A stretch of DNA of 64,000 bases from UBA11524 sp965646445 (GTDB taxonomy: Bacteria; Bacillota; Clostridia; Christensenellales; Aristaeellaceae). Shown here piece by piece: positions 16,901 through 24,839 of this stretch. Position 1 is the first letter of the stretch; each line of letters opens with the position of its first letter. The notes under the pieces were generated by a model. It made no database searches, was not told where the DNA came from, and worked only from the letters and a program-made list of their open reading frames with translations. The stretch covers positions 62,001 through 126,000 of the forward strand of contig CBFFZW010000001.1 in NCBI GenBank assembly GCA_965646445.1. Reading direction: 5' to 3'. Position numbers and translations under genes: made by a program.

Positions 16901-19220
16901 GTACAGCAGCACCCTGAACATGTCCGCGGGCGAAATCACCGGCAATGCCGCGGTGAGCAACAGCAATGAGGCGCTGGGCGGCGGCGTGGCGGCTCTGGGC
17001 AGCTCCCGTGTCAACCTCAGCGGCAGCGCGGCCATTACCCAGAATGAATCCGAGTATTTCGGCGGCGGTGTGATGCTGGGCGGCTATACCAGCGCCAGCA
17101 ACGGCGAAGCCCGGATGACCATGACCGGCGGCAGCGTGTCCGGCAATACCGCCACGCAAAACGGCGGCGGCATCTTCATTCAGTGCGGCACCCAGGCGAT
17201 GATTACCGGCGGCCACATTGAGCGCAACGTCTGCAAGGGCGGCGGCATCTTCGGCGGCGGCGGTATCTATGTCAACGGTACCCGCGCGGGCATCCAGGAC
17301 GGCGTGCTCTATCTGCGGAATGTGCTGGTGACGCGCAATGACGCACAAAGCGGCGGTTCCGGCTTTGCCGGCTGCGGCACCTCCACCACCTATGTCTATA
17401 TGCACAACGGCAGCGCCTTCATTGACAATGCCGGCGGCAAGGAGCTGTACGTCGATACCACCAACGCCAACGGCGGCGAAGGCCCGTTTGTCCGCATCTC
17501 CCAGTACATGCTGGGCGGCGGCGCCTACAACTGGATGGAAAAGGGTGCTCCGGCGCCCGTGGAAAGGCTGTACGGAAAGGGCAGCAATCTGTCCCTGAGT
17601 AACGCGCCCAGCCAGATCGACAAGAATACCGCCATAGCGCGGGCCAAGGTGTGGATTACCGACAACACCTCCGGCTCCAAGGGCGGCGGCATCGGCAGCA
17701 ACGGCACGATGATTATCGGCACGGTGTCGGAGGGCGACTGGCAGCCGGAAATCAGCAAGGTTTTGACCGGCCGTGATCTGGCGGCAGGGGAGTTCTCCTT
17801 CCAGCTGCTTGAAAATGATACGGTTGTGGCCAACGGCGTCAATGAAGCCGCCAGCGAGGGCCAGCCGGGACGGATCGTGTTCGAGCCCCTGATTCATTAT
17901 ACCGAAAAGGACATCGGAACCAGGCACACCTATGTGATAGCCGAGGATACCGCTAATTTGGCGGATCGGTATGTATCCAGCGTGGGCGAGCCTGTCCGCA
18001 CCATCGAGGTCATGGTGGTGCAGGGCCCCAACGGCAGCCTGATCGGCCAGGTGCTTGGCGAAACGGAGCCGCTGGTTATGACCAACGCTTACACGCCCGA
18101 AACCACATCGCTGTCGATTCCCGTGCGGAAGGAGCTGACGGGCGATGTCCGGCCCAGCGAGGAAACCTTCCAGTTCCGTCTGGCGGCCGTGACGGAGAAC
18201 GCGCCGATGCCGGACAGCGATACCATCATGATCACCGGCCCTGGTGAAAGCGCCTTCGCGCCCATCACCTTTGCCCGGGCGGGTGTGTACGCCTACACCC
18301 TGCGCGAGCTGGCCGGCAATGTCCCCGGCTACCGCTATGACGAGGCAATTCACATGATCACGGTGACGGTCACGGATGATGGCGGACGGCTTTCCGCGGC
18401 CTATCAGGTGGATGGCGCCGAGGCTGAGGGCGTTGCCTTCACCAACAGCTATGAGGCGGAGCCTACCCCCACCGTTACGCCTGAACTCACGCCCACACCG
18501 TCGCCTGAACCGACCCCGACGGTAACGCCGGAAGTGACGCCTGAGGTGACGCCGACGCCCGAACCCAACGTTCCCGCGGCGACGCCGACGGTGACCCCGG
18601 AGGTCACGCCGGAGAATATGCCGACGCCTTCGCCCACGCCGATCCCGACGCCCGTGCCTGACGGCAGTACGGTGTCCATCTATGTGACCAAGTTCTGGTC
18701 CGGCGATGAAGACGCAAACTGGGCGCGGCCCCAGAGCATTACGCTGAACCTGCAGCGGCGCGGGCCTGGCGAGACGGACTTTACCACCATTGTTTCGGCC
18801 AACGTCTATGGCGAGGGCGACCAGTGGAGCTTCTCCTTCCGCGGCATGCCGGCCAACGCGCCCACGGGCGAGGCCTATGAGTACCGCGTCCGTGAGGAAG
18901 CTGTGCCCGGTTACGAAACCACCTATGACGACGAAACCAACAGCATTTACAACCGCCGGATTGATCCTGTGCCCGAGCAGCCCGAGGAAACGCCTGTTCC
19001 CAACGAGCAAACGCCGCGGACGCCGCCGCGAGGCGTGGTCTATGATCCCGACGAGGACGAGTGGATCCTGATTGACGACTATGACGTACCTTTGGGCTTG
19101 GCGGTTCAGACCGGCGATGACGACAATCTCGCGCTGCTTCTGGGCGGAGCCGGTCTGCTGCTGGTGATGGCGGCGGTGCTAGCGCTGATTATCCGCAGAA
19201 GAAGCAAGGCGCACAGCTGA
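13980..19220 (+). CDS. Giant beta-helix adhesin with isopeptide-type domains and sorting signal
   Basis: A 1746-residue surface protein starting at the ATG that overlaps the previous stop. A signal peptide ends near AVADP. Two right-handed parallel beta-helix regions follow, about residues 110-560 and 800-1250, marked by recurring GGGVYA/GGGLY turns and N/C-ladders. Next are two pilin-type Spy0128/FctA-like domains (about 1255-1490; Lys in SKVLTGRDL and VRKELTG, Glu in TYVIAED and TLRE, Asn in TNAY and TNSY). A Pro/Thr/Val linker (about 1493-1560), a Cna_B-like domain (about 1562-1655), then AVQTGDDDN (Thr1711-Gly1712), a hydrophobic helix and RRRSKAHS end the protein. The Lys-Glu-Asn sets predict internal isopeptide bonds. 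The adjacent class B sortase is the probable anchoring enzyme. Confidence 0.88.
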   Translation: MRNSAMKRLTACLLAFMLMMSQVAVADPETTGPVFSPVAYLGGYSVTFLDQVGQIIHVIEDVPFEEPLATHLETIWTMYPEYRDALWSKSGSYRVMNNTEVQIVEQTAAARADGVNYATIQEAIDAAPEGGTVYQLRDLTESVTLTGRTLTLDMGGHTLIGPAEGQRPYTQEGGSVVLEQGTLTGTMPAADGGAVAMSKGELTLRRVTVKDSLSGRSGGGVYADGALTLEDCEITHNSAKDGGGVYAVGTTLTAVKTNLTANTSSRDGGGLYTTAATATLEGCTLSKNSFDDCGGGLYWEGQSLTMTDCEAADNQNSDANNGSGGGLYVSGNNVRMTDCRILRNRAHLGGAGMTASNMRGGTWQITRTKISDNVSTRRTGGIEMNTDGPVSLYSCTISNNQGGVGGAAGALCTSSSYNGSSGTYGNITLSGCRIEGNTVARGTGAIYAGARGTYGNSAYLLVYKTVVTDNTGNRGSSSGCTVGGIESGIRLYLEETRYSAVYGNWASDGSQAADIFNGYNGKLYLTPASKMVASNQSFDGYTWVGLNTFPDEATPNVPVGEGLNAATGYRAYFAGILQNVAMNTTKATEYMSLQEAVNGADAGDTLSLIAKDAQGQPRPVGEKVTIAEGQKGLTLDLNDHAIAGGRTNNLTVSQGAELTLTGFGHIQASSGFPAVINQGSLTVNGNGMTVDAVEHAGEVLRLCGQTKIGAIRLHQGKTVHASASVTSNGLVVTLDADVLEALNNAYRTNTQMVVPLIQPEDGQLDPSLVEKTTIEGANGYVRVGMLNGQLAAYSQVFHGVYLDGKNGDDAHDGLSYDRPVRSFERALQCLNELLTTAALSDAAKREIEGIYVIGEVQVDASAEWSLPSGMALMRYPDYKGYLVNVRSGELTLRNITLDGASVKGFAADRALIYVGSGAVLNIADGAALQNNEHLKQSGSYLTAGGAVYAQNGTINMTGGRISHCKSWYGGGVMMYSSTLNMSAGEITGNAAVSNSNEALGGGVAALGSSRVNLSGSAAITQNESEYFGGGVMLGGYTSASNGEARMTMTGGSVSGNTATQNGGGIFIQCGTQAMITGGHIERNVCKGGGIFGGGGIYVNGTRAGIQDGVLYLRNVLVTRNDAQSGGSGFAGCGTSTTYVYMHNGSAFIDNAGGKELYVDTTNANGGEGPFVRISQYMLGGGAYNWMEKGAPAPVERLYGKGSNLSLSNAPSQIDKNTAIARAKVWITDNTSGSKGGGIGSNGTMIIGTVSEGDWQPEISKVLTGRDLAAGEFSFQLLENDTVVANGVNEAASEGQPGRIVFEPLIHYTEKDIGTRHTYVIAEDTANLADRYVSSVGEPVRTIEVMVVQGPNGSLIGQVLGETEPLVMTNAYTPETTSLSIPVRKELTGDVRPSEETFQFRLAAVTENAPMPDSDTIMITGPGESAFAPITFARAGVYAYTLRELAGNVPGYRYDEAIHMITVTVTDDGGRLSAAYQVDGAEAEGVAFTNSYEAEPTPTVTPELTPTPSPEPTPTVTPEVTPEVTPTPEPNVPAATPTVTPEVTPENMPTPSPTPIPTPVPDGSTVSIYVTKFWSGDEDANWARPQSITLNLQRRGPGETDFTTIVSANVYGEGDQWSFSFRGMPANAPTGEAYEYRVREEAVPGYETTYDDETNSIYNRRIDPVPEQPEETPVPNEQTPRTPPRGVVYDPDEDEWILIDDYDVPLGLAVQTGDDDNLALLLGGAGLLLVMAAVLALIIRRRSKAHS

Positions 19221-19222
19221 CG

Positions 19223-20950
19223 ATGAAGAAACGGAATACCGGCCTGATCCTGCTGATGCTCGCGTGCCTGACGGGCGCGGTGCTGCTGGGCGCTTCGGCG
19301 CTCCGGGTGATCCTGGAGCGTCGGGGCGGGGCCATGGGCCATCAGCAGGAGGCGGCCTATATCCACGCGGGCGCGGTGACGGAGGAACCCTCCGCGCCGC
19401 CCCGGCCCACATCAGCGGCCACGCCTGAGCCAGAAGTCATGGAGGCTGAGGACGCGGGGCTATGGGTCAACGACGCGGTTTCGGATCGCCCTCCGGCGGA
19501 CGGAAAGCCCACGCCGGAACCCACGCCCCTGCCAACGCCCCGCAGCGGCAAAACTGTGGCATCCGACGTTCGCTACACCATGGATTTTGACCAGTTGGAG
19601 CAGGTGAACGAGGATGTGCGCGGGTGGCTGATCTGCGAGGGAACGAGCATCAACTATCCCGTTGCCCAGGCGGAGAACAACACCTACTATCTGGAGCATT
19701 TGTTTACCGGCGGTGAAAACCGCACCGGCGCTATCTTCATGGACTGCGGCAGCTCACGGTATTTCACCGACGTATGCACCTGGCTCTATGGCCATAACCG
19801 CAAGGATGACACCATGTTCGCTGTCCTGCCCTCCTACATGGAGCAGGCGTTTTACGAGGAGCATCCGGTTATGTATTTGCTGACGCCCTACGAGGATTAT
19901 CGGGTGGATATTTTCGCCTGCATTCGCAGCTCTGTCACCATCGAGGCGGAGTGGCGCGTCAAATCCTTTGACGGCAGGGCAGCGTTTGAGGCGTATATCG
20001 ACCGCATTCGGGGACAATCCGCCATCAAGACGGAGGTCGTGCCTGCCTGGGGCGATCAGCTGCTGGCGATGTGTACCTGCACCAATGAGGTTCGGGATGA
20101 CCGCTACGTTGTTTTCGGCCTGATGCGCCCCCTCAGCTATACCCGGGAGGAAAGCAGCCTGCCCGTGGCGCAGCTGGCCATGGCGGAGCGGGACAGCTAT
20201 ACCAAAACGGTGAATATCCCTGGCCGCGGCGAGCAGCAATACTACGCGCAGAACGATCCCACCTGGGCCGATCTGCGCTATGAGCGCCGGGCAAGCACCC
20301 AGCGCCGCACCTTTGGTCAGGCAGGCTGCGGCCCCACGGCCTTGGCGATGGCCCTGGCCAGCGTTACCACCGATGAACAGCTGTCCAGGCTATTGGTGTG
20401 TCCCAGTTCCGAAAAGGGCTTCTCCTTCTGCACATGCTCGGTGAATCAGTACTTCTGCAACAAACGGCATGTGCAGTTCCGGGTGCGCACGGTGGAAGAC
20501 CTACGGCAGTATCTCCCCATTGTGCTGGGAAATTTCGCCACCGGCAACAACCTGTGGGGGATTCAGTCGCGTTCCGAAAACGCCGGCACCGGCACCAAAT
20601 TCTACCGCAAGGCCGTTGAAGCATGCGATCTGGATTATCGGGAAACCAAGGACGCGGAGGAAGCCCTCACGGCGGTACAGGCCGGGGCGGCTGCCGTGGT
20701 CATCTCCGGGGGCAGGAGCAGTCCCTTCACCGGCGCGGGACATTACCTGACGCTGATCCACGCGGACGACGAATACCTGTACTTCCTGGATCCCTACAAC
20801 AAGGAGGACTACGCCGACACCGACAAGCGTCATGTGCTGGAGGTGCTGGAACGCGGCGCAGTGCGTGTACGGCGGGAGAACCTGCCGGAATTACAGATCG
20901 TGAGTTATTACCTGGCTGTGCCGCGGGACATCCCGAAGGGCAGAGAATAA
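19223..20950 (+). CDS. Class B sortase fused to a C39-like cysteine peptidase domain
   Basis: A 575-residue protein, 2 bp after the adhesin gene. It has an N-terminal membrane anchor (residues ~7-28), a Pro-rich stalk to ~110, a class B sortase domain (~118-310) and a second papain-like domain (~335-570). Sortase residues are His191 (WLYGHN), Cys286 (MCTCTNE, aligning with the LSTC motif) and Arg294 (DDRYVVFG). The C-terminal domain has Cys369 in QAGCGPTALAMAL, His507 in GHYLTLI and Asp523 in FLDPYN, the pattern of Peptidase_C39_2 proteins. The sortase probably anchors or links the adhesin; the peptidase may trim or cross-link surface proteins. Two cysteine active sites in one polypeptide is unusual. 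Confidence 0.9.
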   Translation: MKKRNTGLILLMLACLTGAVLLGASALRVILERRGGAMGHQQEAAYIHAGAVTEEPSAPPRPTSAATPEPEVMEAEDAGLWVNDAVSDRPPADGKPTPEPTPLPTPRSGKTVASDVRYTMDFDQLEQVNEDVRGWLICEGTSINYPVAQAENNTYYLEHLFTGGENRTGAIFMDCGSSRYFTDVCTWLYGHNRKDDTMFAVLPSYMEQAFYEEHPVMYLLTPYEDYRVDIFACIRSSVTIEAEWRVKSFDGRAAFEAYIDRIRGQSAIKTEVVPAWGDQLLAMCTCTNEVRDDRYVVFGLMRPLSYTREESSLPVAQLAMAERDSYTKTVNIPGRGEQQYYAQNDPTWADLRYERRASTQRRTFGQAGCGPTALAMALASVTTDEQLSRLLVCPSSEKGFSFCTCSVNQYFCNKRHVQFRVRTVEDLRQYLPIVLGNFATGNNLWGIQSRSENAGTGTKFYRKAVEACDLDYRETKDAEEALTAVQAGAAAVVISGGRSSPFTGAGHYLTLIHADDEYLYFLDPYNKEDYADTDKRHVLEVLERGAVRVRRENLPELQIVSYYLAVPRDIPKGRE

Positions 20951-20959
20951 GCAAGCAAA

Positions 20960-20997
20960 GGCGCTGTCATCCTGATACGATGGCAGCGCTCCTTTTC
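20960..20997 (+). terminator. Intrinsic terminator of the sortase operon
   Basis: A GC-rich hairpin (AGGCGCTGTCATC with GATGGCAGCGCT, one mismatch, short loop) followed by CCTTTT, 10 bp after the sortase stop. Confidence 0.75.
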
Positions 20998-21063
20998 GAC
21001 TTCAGCACGAAACAGCGCTTAACTCTGAACATAAAACAATTAATGTAAAACATTAAAAACATA

Positions 21064-21092
21064 TTGACAAAGATAAAATTCTGCGTTACAAT
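21064..21092 (+). promoter_or_regulatory. Promoter of the DUF2975-XRE pair
   Basis: A perfect TTGACA (21064-21069), a 17-bp spacer and TACAAT (21087-21092), about 48 bp before the start codon. Confidence 0.85.
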
Positions 21093-21139
21093 GATTCCGT
21101 GCCCGATAGACGGGATCATGAAGAACGGAGGGACAGCAA

Positions 21140-21724
21140 ATGGAGGACAGCGGGATGAAAAGCAGCAGGATGAGAACCATCAGCAGGATCACGCGGATCG
21201 TCAGTAAGATCCTGGAGGTGACCCATTGGGTCGGCACGGTGCTGATGGCGGCGATTGCGGTGTGCGCGGCGGCCGCGCCGCAGGGATTGAAGTACCTGAT
21301 GGACGTTGAAGGGCTCAGGGCCGAGCAAGAGGTGGCGGCCTATGGCTTTGAGATCAACATGCGCGGTGCGGCGGGTGAGATCAACATGACAACGCTGTGC
21401 CTGTTTGCGGTGGCTGGGGTACTGATTTTCAGCCTGATGGCGATGGTGTTCCGCAACCTTTATCTGATTATCAAAAAGTCCGAGGGTGCGTCTCCCTTTC
21501 AGAAGGACAACATTCGCATGCTGCGTGAGATCGGCATTTTTTCGGTTGCCGTGCCGGTGATTGAGCTGGTCATGAGCGGGATCATCCGCCTGGCGGTCGG
21601 TGTGGAGGGGCTTGAAACAAGTGTGAGCATGAACGGAATCTTCATGGCGCTGCTGGTGCTGTGTCTGACGGAGTTTTTTGCTTATGGTGCGCAGCTGGAA
21701 AAGGACATGGACGGTCTGCTGTAA
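21140..21724 (+). CDS. DUF2975 membrane protein
   Basis: A 194-residue protein with four predicted transmembrane helices (about residues 30-47, 90-110, 130-150 and 167-187) and the DUF2975 hallmark segment SPFQKDNIRMLREIG between helices two and three. Its function is unknown. The gene is followed 12 bp later by a small XRE regulator, the usual arrangement for this family, suggesting that membrane protein and regulator act together. GGAGGGA precedes the start. Confidence 0.85.
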   Translation: MEDSGMKSSRMRTISRITRIVSKILEVTHWVGTVLMAAIAVCAAAAPQGLKYLMDVEGLRAEQEVAAYGFEINMRGAAGEINMTTLCLFAVAGVLIFSLMAMVFRNLYLIIKKSEGASPFQKDNIRMLREIGIFSVAVPVIELVMSGIIRLAVGVEGLETSVSMNGIFMALLVLCLTEFFAYGAQLEKDMDGLL

Positions 21725-21736
21725 AGGGAGAAAAAC

Positions 21737-21949
21737 ATGGGTAAAATTGTACTGCGGCTGGACAGAATGATGGTGGAGCGAAAAATGTCGCTCAATGAGC
21801 TGGCGGAGTGCGTGGGCATATCCAACGTGAACCTGTCAAAGATCAAAAACAACAAGGTGACGGCGGTGCGCTTTTCCACGCTGGCGGCCATCTGCGAGGC
21901 GCTGGACTGCGAGGCCGGCGACATCCTCGAATACCAAAGGGACGAATAA
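21737..21949 (+). CDS. Small XRE-family regulator (YozG-like)
   Basis: A 70-residue protein that is almost all helix-turn-helix (LDRMMVERKMSLNELAECVG, SNVNLSKIKNNKV, FSTLAAICEALDCEAGDIL). It matches the short Cro/CI-type regulators typically paired with DUF2975 proteins. It is co-transcribed with the upstream gene and ends at a strong terminator. Autoregulation at 21064-21092 is likely but not shown. Confidence 0.88.
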   Translation: MGKIVLRLDRMMVERKMSLNELAECVGISNVNLSKIKNNKVTAVRFSTLAAICEALDCEAGDILEYQRDE

Positions 21950-21965
21950 ACGTCCTGGAACAAAC

Positions 21966-22003
21966 GAAAGCACCCACCGGATGAAGTGGGTGCTTTCATT
22001 ATG
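21966..22003. terminator. Bidirectional terminator between convergent genes
   Basis: A perfect 12-bp stem (21966-21977 with 21986-21997), an 8-nt loop and T-rich DNA. The minus-strand ATP-grasp gene ends at 22014, so it serves both directions. Confidence 0.85.
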
Positions 22004-22013
22004 TTTTAATGAC

Positions 22014-23207
22014 TTACCATTCCCCGCAGGCATCGGTATAGAAAGCGTCCATTTCTTCCTTGGTGGCGAAGGTGGCCACATACATCTGGTTGCCCATGGC
22101 GCCCGCCAGCGCGTCGGGGATGCGGCTGACCATGCGCATATGCCCGGCGTATTTCGCCATCAGCGCGTCGTGGGAGAGGCGGAAGTTCTTGCCGTCCCGC
22201 CGTCCGGCGAAGGCGCAGTAGCGACGTTCGCCGCAGGCCTTGAGGGTGCTGTCGAAGGCGATCATGTCCGCGTAAATCTTGTACACGTCCGTGGCGTTGG
22301 CAAAGTTCATCATGTCCGGGGAGAAGCCGCCGCAGGGGCGCATGTTGACCTCCAGCGCCACCACATCGCCCTTTTTGCCCATGGAGGGCTGATCCTGGGT
22401 CAGGCGGAAGAACTCGAAATGAACGAAGCGGCTCCTGACGCCGAAGGCCTTCACCGTGGCCCGTCCCGCCCGGCGGGTGTCCTCCGGAAGCTCCTTCACG
22501 ATATAGTAGATGGAATTATCATCATTGTTCACGATGTCCATGATGGAAAAGGGCGTGACGTTGCCCGTTTCAAAGATGGGCTCGCCGCGGCTGTCGATGA
22601 TGGCGTCATAGCTGTTGACCTCAGCGTGAATGAATTCCTCCATGATAAAGGCGGCGCCGCCGTCCTTTTCCCGGAGGAAGGCGCGCAGCTCGTCGTCGCT
22701 GTCCAGCTTGTAGGTGTGGGAAGCGCCCACGCCGTTGTCCGGCTTCACAATGACGGGATAGCCCACGGTGTCGATGAAGGCCCGGCAGCCCGCAAAGTCA
22801 TCCACCAGATGATAGCGGGCCGTGGGGATGCCCGCCTGCTGATAGTAGGCCTTCATGCCGGACTTGTACTTGATGCGGGGCATGTCTTCCACCTGGAAGC
22901 CGGAGGTGATATGGAAATCGGTGCGCAGCATGGCGTCCCGCTCCAGCCAGTATTCGTTGTTGCTCTCCAGCCAGTCAATGCGGCCATACTTGGCGATGAA
23001 GAACGCCACGGCGCGGTACACCTCGTCGTAGTTCTCCATGGAGTTCACCTTGTAATACTCGTTCAGGCTGCTTTTCAGCTCAGGCAGAAGCGTATCGTAA
23101 GGCTGATCGCCAATGCCCAGCACGTTCAGGCCATTGCCCTTCAGGTGCCTGCAGAACTGCCAGTAGTTGGTGGGAAAGTTGGGGGAAATAAAGATGAAGT
23201 TCTTCAT
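22014..23207 (-). CDS. ATP-grasp ligase of unknown substrate
   Basis: A 397-residue ATP-grasp enzyme, expected to join a carboxylate to an amine, thiol or other nucleophile via an acyl-phosphate. Visible motifs are the ATP-binding loop VIVKPDNGVGASHTYKL, the FIMEEFI segment and the metal-binding region DVVALEVNMRPCGGF (Glu and Asn). The N-terminal preATP-grasp region (FIFISPNFPTNYWQFCRHLK) resembles carboxylate-amine ligases. It is the last gene of a tight three-gene operon with two alpha/beta-hydrolases (gaps of 14 and 21 bp). Substrate is unknown. Confidence 0.85.
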   Translation of the reverse strand: MKNFIFISPNFPTNYWQFCRHLKGNGLNVLGIGDQPYDTLLPELKSSLNEYYKVNSMENYDEVYRAVAFFIAKYGRIDWLESNNEYWLERDAMLRTDFHITSGFQVEDMPRIKYKSGMKAYYQQAGIPTARYHLVDDFAGCRAFIDTVGYPVIVKPDNGVGASHTYKLDSDDELRAFLREKDGGAAFIMEEFIHAEVNSYDAIIDSRGEPIFETGNVTPFSIMDIVNNDDNSIYYIVKELPEDTRRAGRATVKAFGVRSRFVHFEFFRLTQDQPSMGKKGDVVALEVNMRPCGGFSPDMMNFANATDVYKIYADMIAFDSTLKACGERRYCAFAGRRDGKNFRLSHDALMAKYAGHMRMVSRIPDALAGAMGNQMYVATFATKEEMDAFYTDACGEW

Positions 23208-23228
23208 GCTGTCACCTCGCTGATACCG

Positions 23229-23975
23229 TTACAGGATGTGGGGGACATGGACGGCCACCTGCTTGTACCACCAGTTCCAGTCGTGCTCCACGTCGTGGCC
23301 CCAGACATCCACCCAGACGTGAATGCCCCTTTGCTCAAAGATGTTTTTCAGCTGGAAGGTGGTCTCGGGCAGTTCCCAGGGGCCTTGCCCGACCACGATG
23401 ACCGCCTTGTGACGGTTGTACTGCTGGATGTAAGGGTGATCCGGCGCCATGCCGCCCAGGTAATGAACCGGGCTGTTCTGGTAAACAAGCTCGTCCATGT
23501 AACCGGGGAAGCCGTACTCGGATGTGTAAATTCCCGACATGGCCAGCAGCCCGTCGAACAGATCGGGGAAGCGGAAATACAAATTGGCGGCGTGGGTCGC
23601 GCCCAGGCTGCAGCCGAAGGCGATGACGCCGGGGTATCCCGTCCAGCCGTTGCGGTCGTTGGTCATCTGCCGGATGAAGGGCACGGCCTCCCGGCAGATG
23701 TAATTGATCCAGGCCTCGTGGCGGAGGATTCGCCCGCGAGGGTCGCCCGTGGCGGAATAGGTCTCCTTGTCCATGGTGTCGATGGCGAAGACCATACACT
23801 GACCGGATTCAATCCAGGGAGCCCAGGCGTCCGTCATGCGGTAATTCTCAAAGTCATAGAACCGCCCGTCCTGGCAGGGGATGAACAGCACCGGCCTTCC
23901 GCCGTGTCCGTAGACCTTGATTTCCATGTCACGGCCTAAGTTTGGACTGTACCACTTGGTATAATACGTCTGCAA
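23229..23975 (-). CDS. Alpha/beta-hydrolase, putative esterase
   Basis: A 248-residue alpha/beta-hydrolase with nucleophile elbow GCSLG (in VIAFGCSLGATHA) and a C-terminal Asp/His region (WVDVWGHDVEHDW) that should complete the triad. It resembles the putative esterase group that includes acyl-ester and siderophore esterases. It starts at TTG 23975 with GGAGGT about 8 bp upstream. No signal peptide is present, so it acts in the cytoplasm. Middle gene of the ATP-grasp operon; it may hydrolyse or transfer the product of the ligase. Confidence 0.82.
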   Translation of the reverse strand: MQTYYTKWYSPNLGRDMEIKVYGHGGRPVLFIPCQDGRFYDFENYRMTDAWAPWIESGQCMVFAIDTMDKETYSATGDPRGRILRHEAWINYICREAVPFIRQMTNDRNGWTGYPGVIAFGCSLGATHAANLYFRFPDLFDGLLAMSGIYTSEYGFPGYMDELVYQNSPVHYLGGMAPDHPYIQQYNRHKAVIVVGQGPWELPETTFQLKNIFEQRGIHVWVDVWGHDVEHDWNWWYKQVAVHVPHIL

Positions 23976-23989
23976 AGCGTCAACCTCCG

Positions 23990-24757
23990 TCAGTCCCGTT
24001 GATATAGGAGCGTGTTGATGAAAAAGGGAATCTGCTCCTCCCAGCAGGCCTCGCAGTGATCGCCGTTGGGTACGACGCGGCTGGTAAGCAGCACCTGCTT
24101 TTCCAGCAGCGCGGCGGTCACGCGGGTGAACTGGCCGCGCATGTTGGCGTGGTGCGTCATCTCCCGGGAGCCGTAATCCATGTAGATCACCGTGTCCGGG
24201 GCCACGTCAGCCTCGCGGATCATCCGATCCAGCTTCCGCACGGCAAGCCAGATGGACGGCGACAGGCACGCCGCCCGTGAAAAGACGTGGTTGTAGCGCA
24301 TAACGGCGTAAAGGCTCATCAGCCCGCCCATGGAGCTGCCGGCCACAAAGGTGGTTTCCCGCTGGGGCAGGGTGGGATAGTGGCTGTCGATCAGGGGCTT
24401 GAGGCTGTCCACCATCCAGTTCATATACTTGCGGCCCTTGCCGGTGATGGCGCCGAGGCTGGGGTCGGTGAAGCTGAAGGGGGAGTATTCCTTCAGGCGG
24501 CCATGGTCGGGGCTGTGGTTGCAGTCCACCGCCACGATGATAAGCGGCGTACCGGACTGCTCCATAAATTCCTTCATGCCCCAGCTTTTGCCGTAGGTAG
24601 CGTCCTCGTCGAAGAAGACGTTGTGCCCGTCAAACATGTACAGCACGGGGTAGCGGGCATCGGGGTCATCCTGGAAGTCGTCGGGGACGTAAACGTAAAC
24701 CGTGCGGGGCTCCTTCCCGGTGAGCCGGGGGAGTACCGTGGGCCATTTTTCAATCAT
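23990..24757 (-). CDS. Esterase D/enterochelin-esterase-like hydrolase
   Basis: A 255-residue alpha/beta-hydrolase of the putative esterase family, with the strand PVLYMFDGHNVFFDE, nucleophile motif GSSMGG (FVAGSSMGGLMSLYAV) and a C-terminal GDHCEACW segment carrying the likely catalytic His. The start at 24757 was preferred to an upstream in-frame ATG (24820) because GAGAAGG precedes it and the promoter at 24811-24839 would leave the longer start outside the transcript. First gene of the operon. Confidence 0.85.
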   Translation of the reverse strand: MIEKWPTVLPRLTGKEPRTVYVYVPDDFQDDPDARYPVLYMFDGHNVFFDEDATYGKSWGMKEFMEQSGTPLIIVAVDCNHSPDHGRLKEYSPFSFTDPSLGAITGKGRKYMNWMVDSLKPLIDSHYPTLPQRETTFVAGSSMGGLMSLYAVMRYNHVFSRAACLSPSIWLAVRKLDRMIREADVAPDTVIYMDYGSREMTHHANMRGQFTRVTAALLEKQVLLTSRVVPNGDHCEACWEEQIPFFINTLLYQRD

Positions 24758-24810
24758 ATGCGCAAACCTTCTCACGACAAAATAGCGGCCGGACAGCCAG
24801 CCGTTATCAT

Positions 24811-24839
24811 AGTTTACCATAGCGCGGGGGCGGATACAA
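24811..24839 (-). promoter_or_regulatory. Promoter of the esterase/ATP-grasp operon
   Basis: TTGTAT (24839-24834), 17 bp, extended -10 TGG-TAAACT (24816-24811) on the minus strand. Confidence 0.6.

Noticed and set aside
15795..19010. A 1071-codon minus-strand frame opposite the adhesin
   Set aside because: Antisense artefact of a Gly/Thr/Asn-rich repeat gene; the plus-strand protein has a signal peptide, recognised domains and a sorting signal.
21981..23939. A 652-codon plus-strand frame opposite the ATP-grasp and esterase genes
   Set aside because: It reads through two minus-strand genes with proper start signals and shows only low-complexity His/Val/Gly composition.
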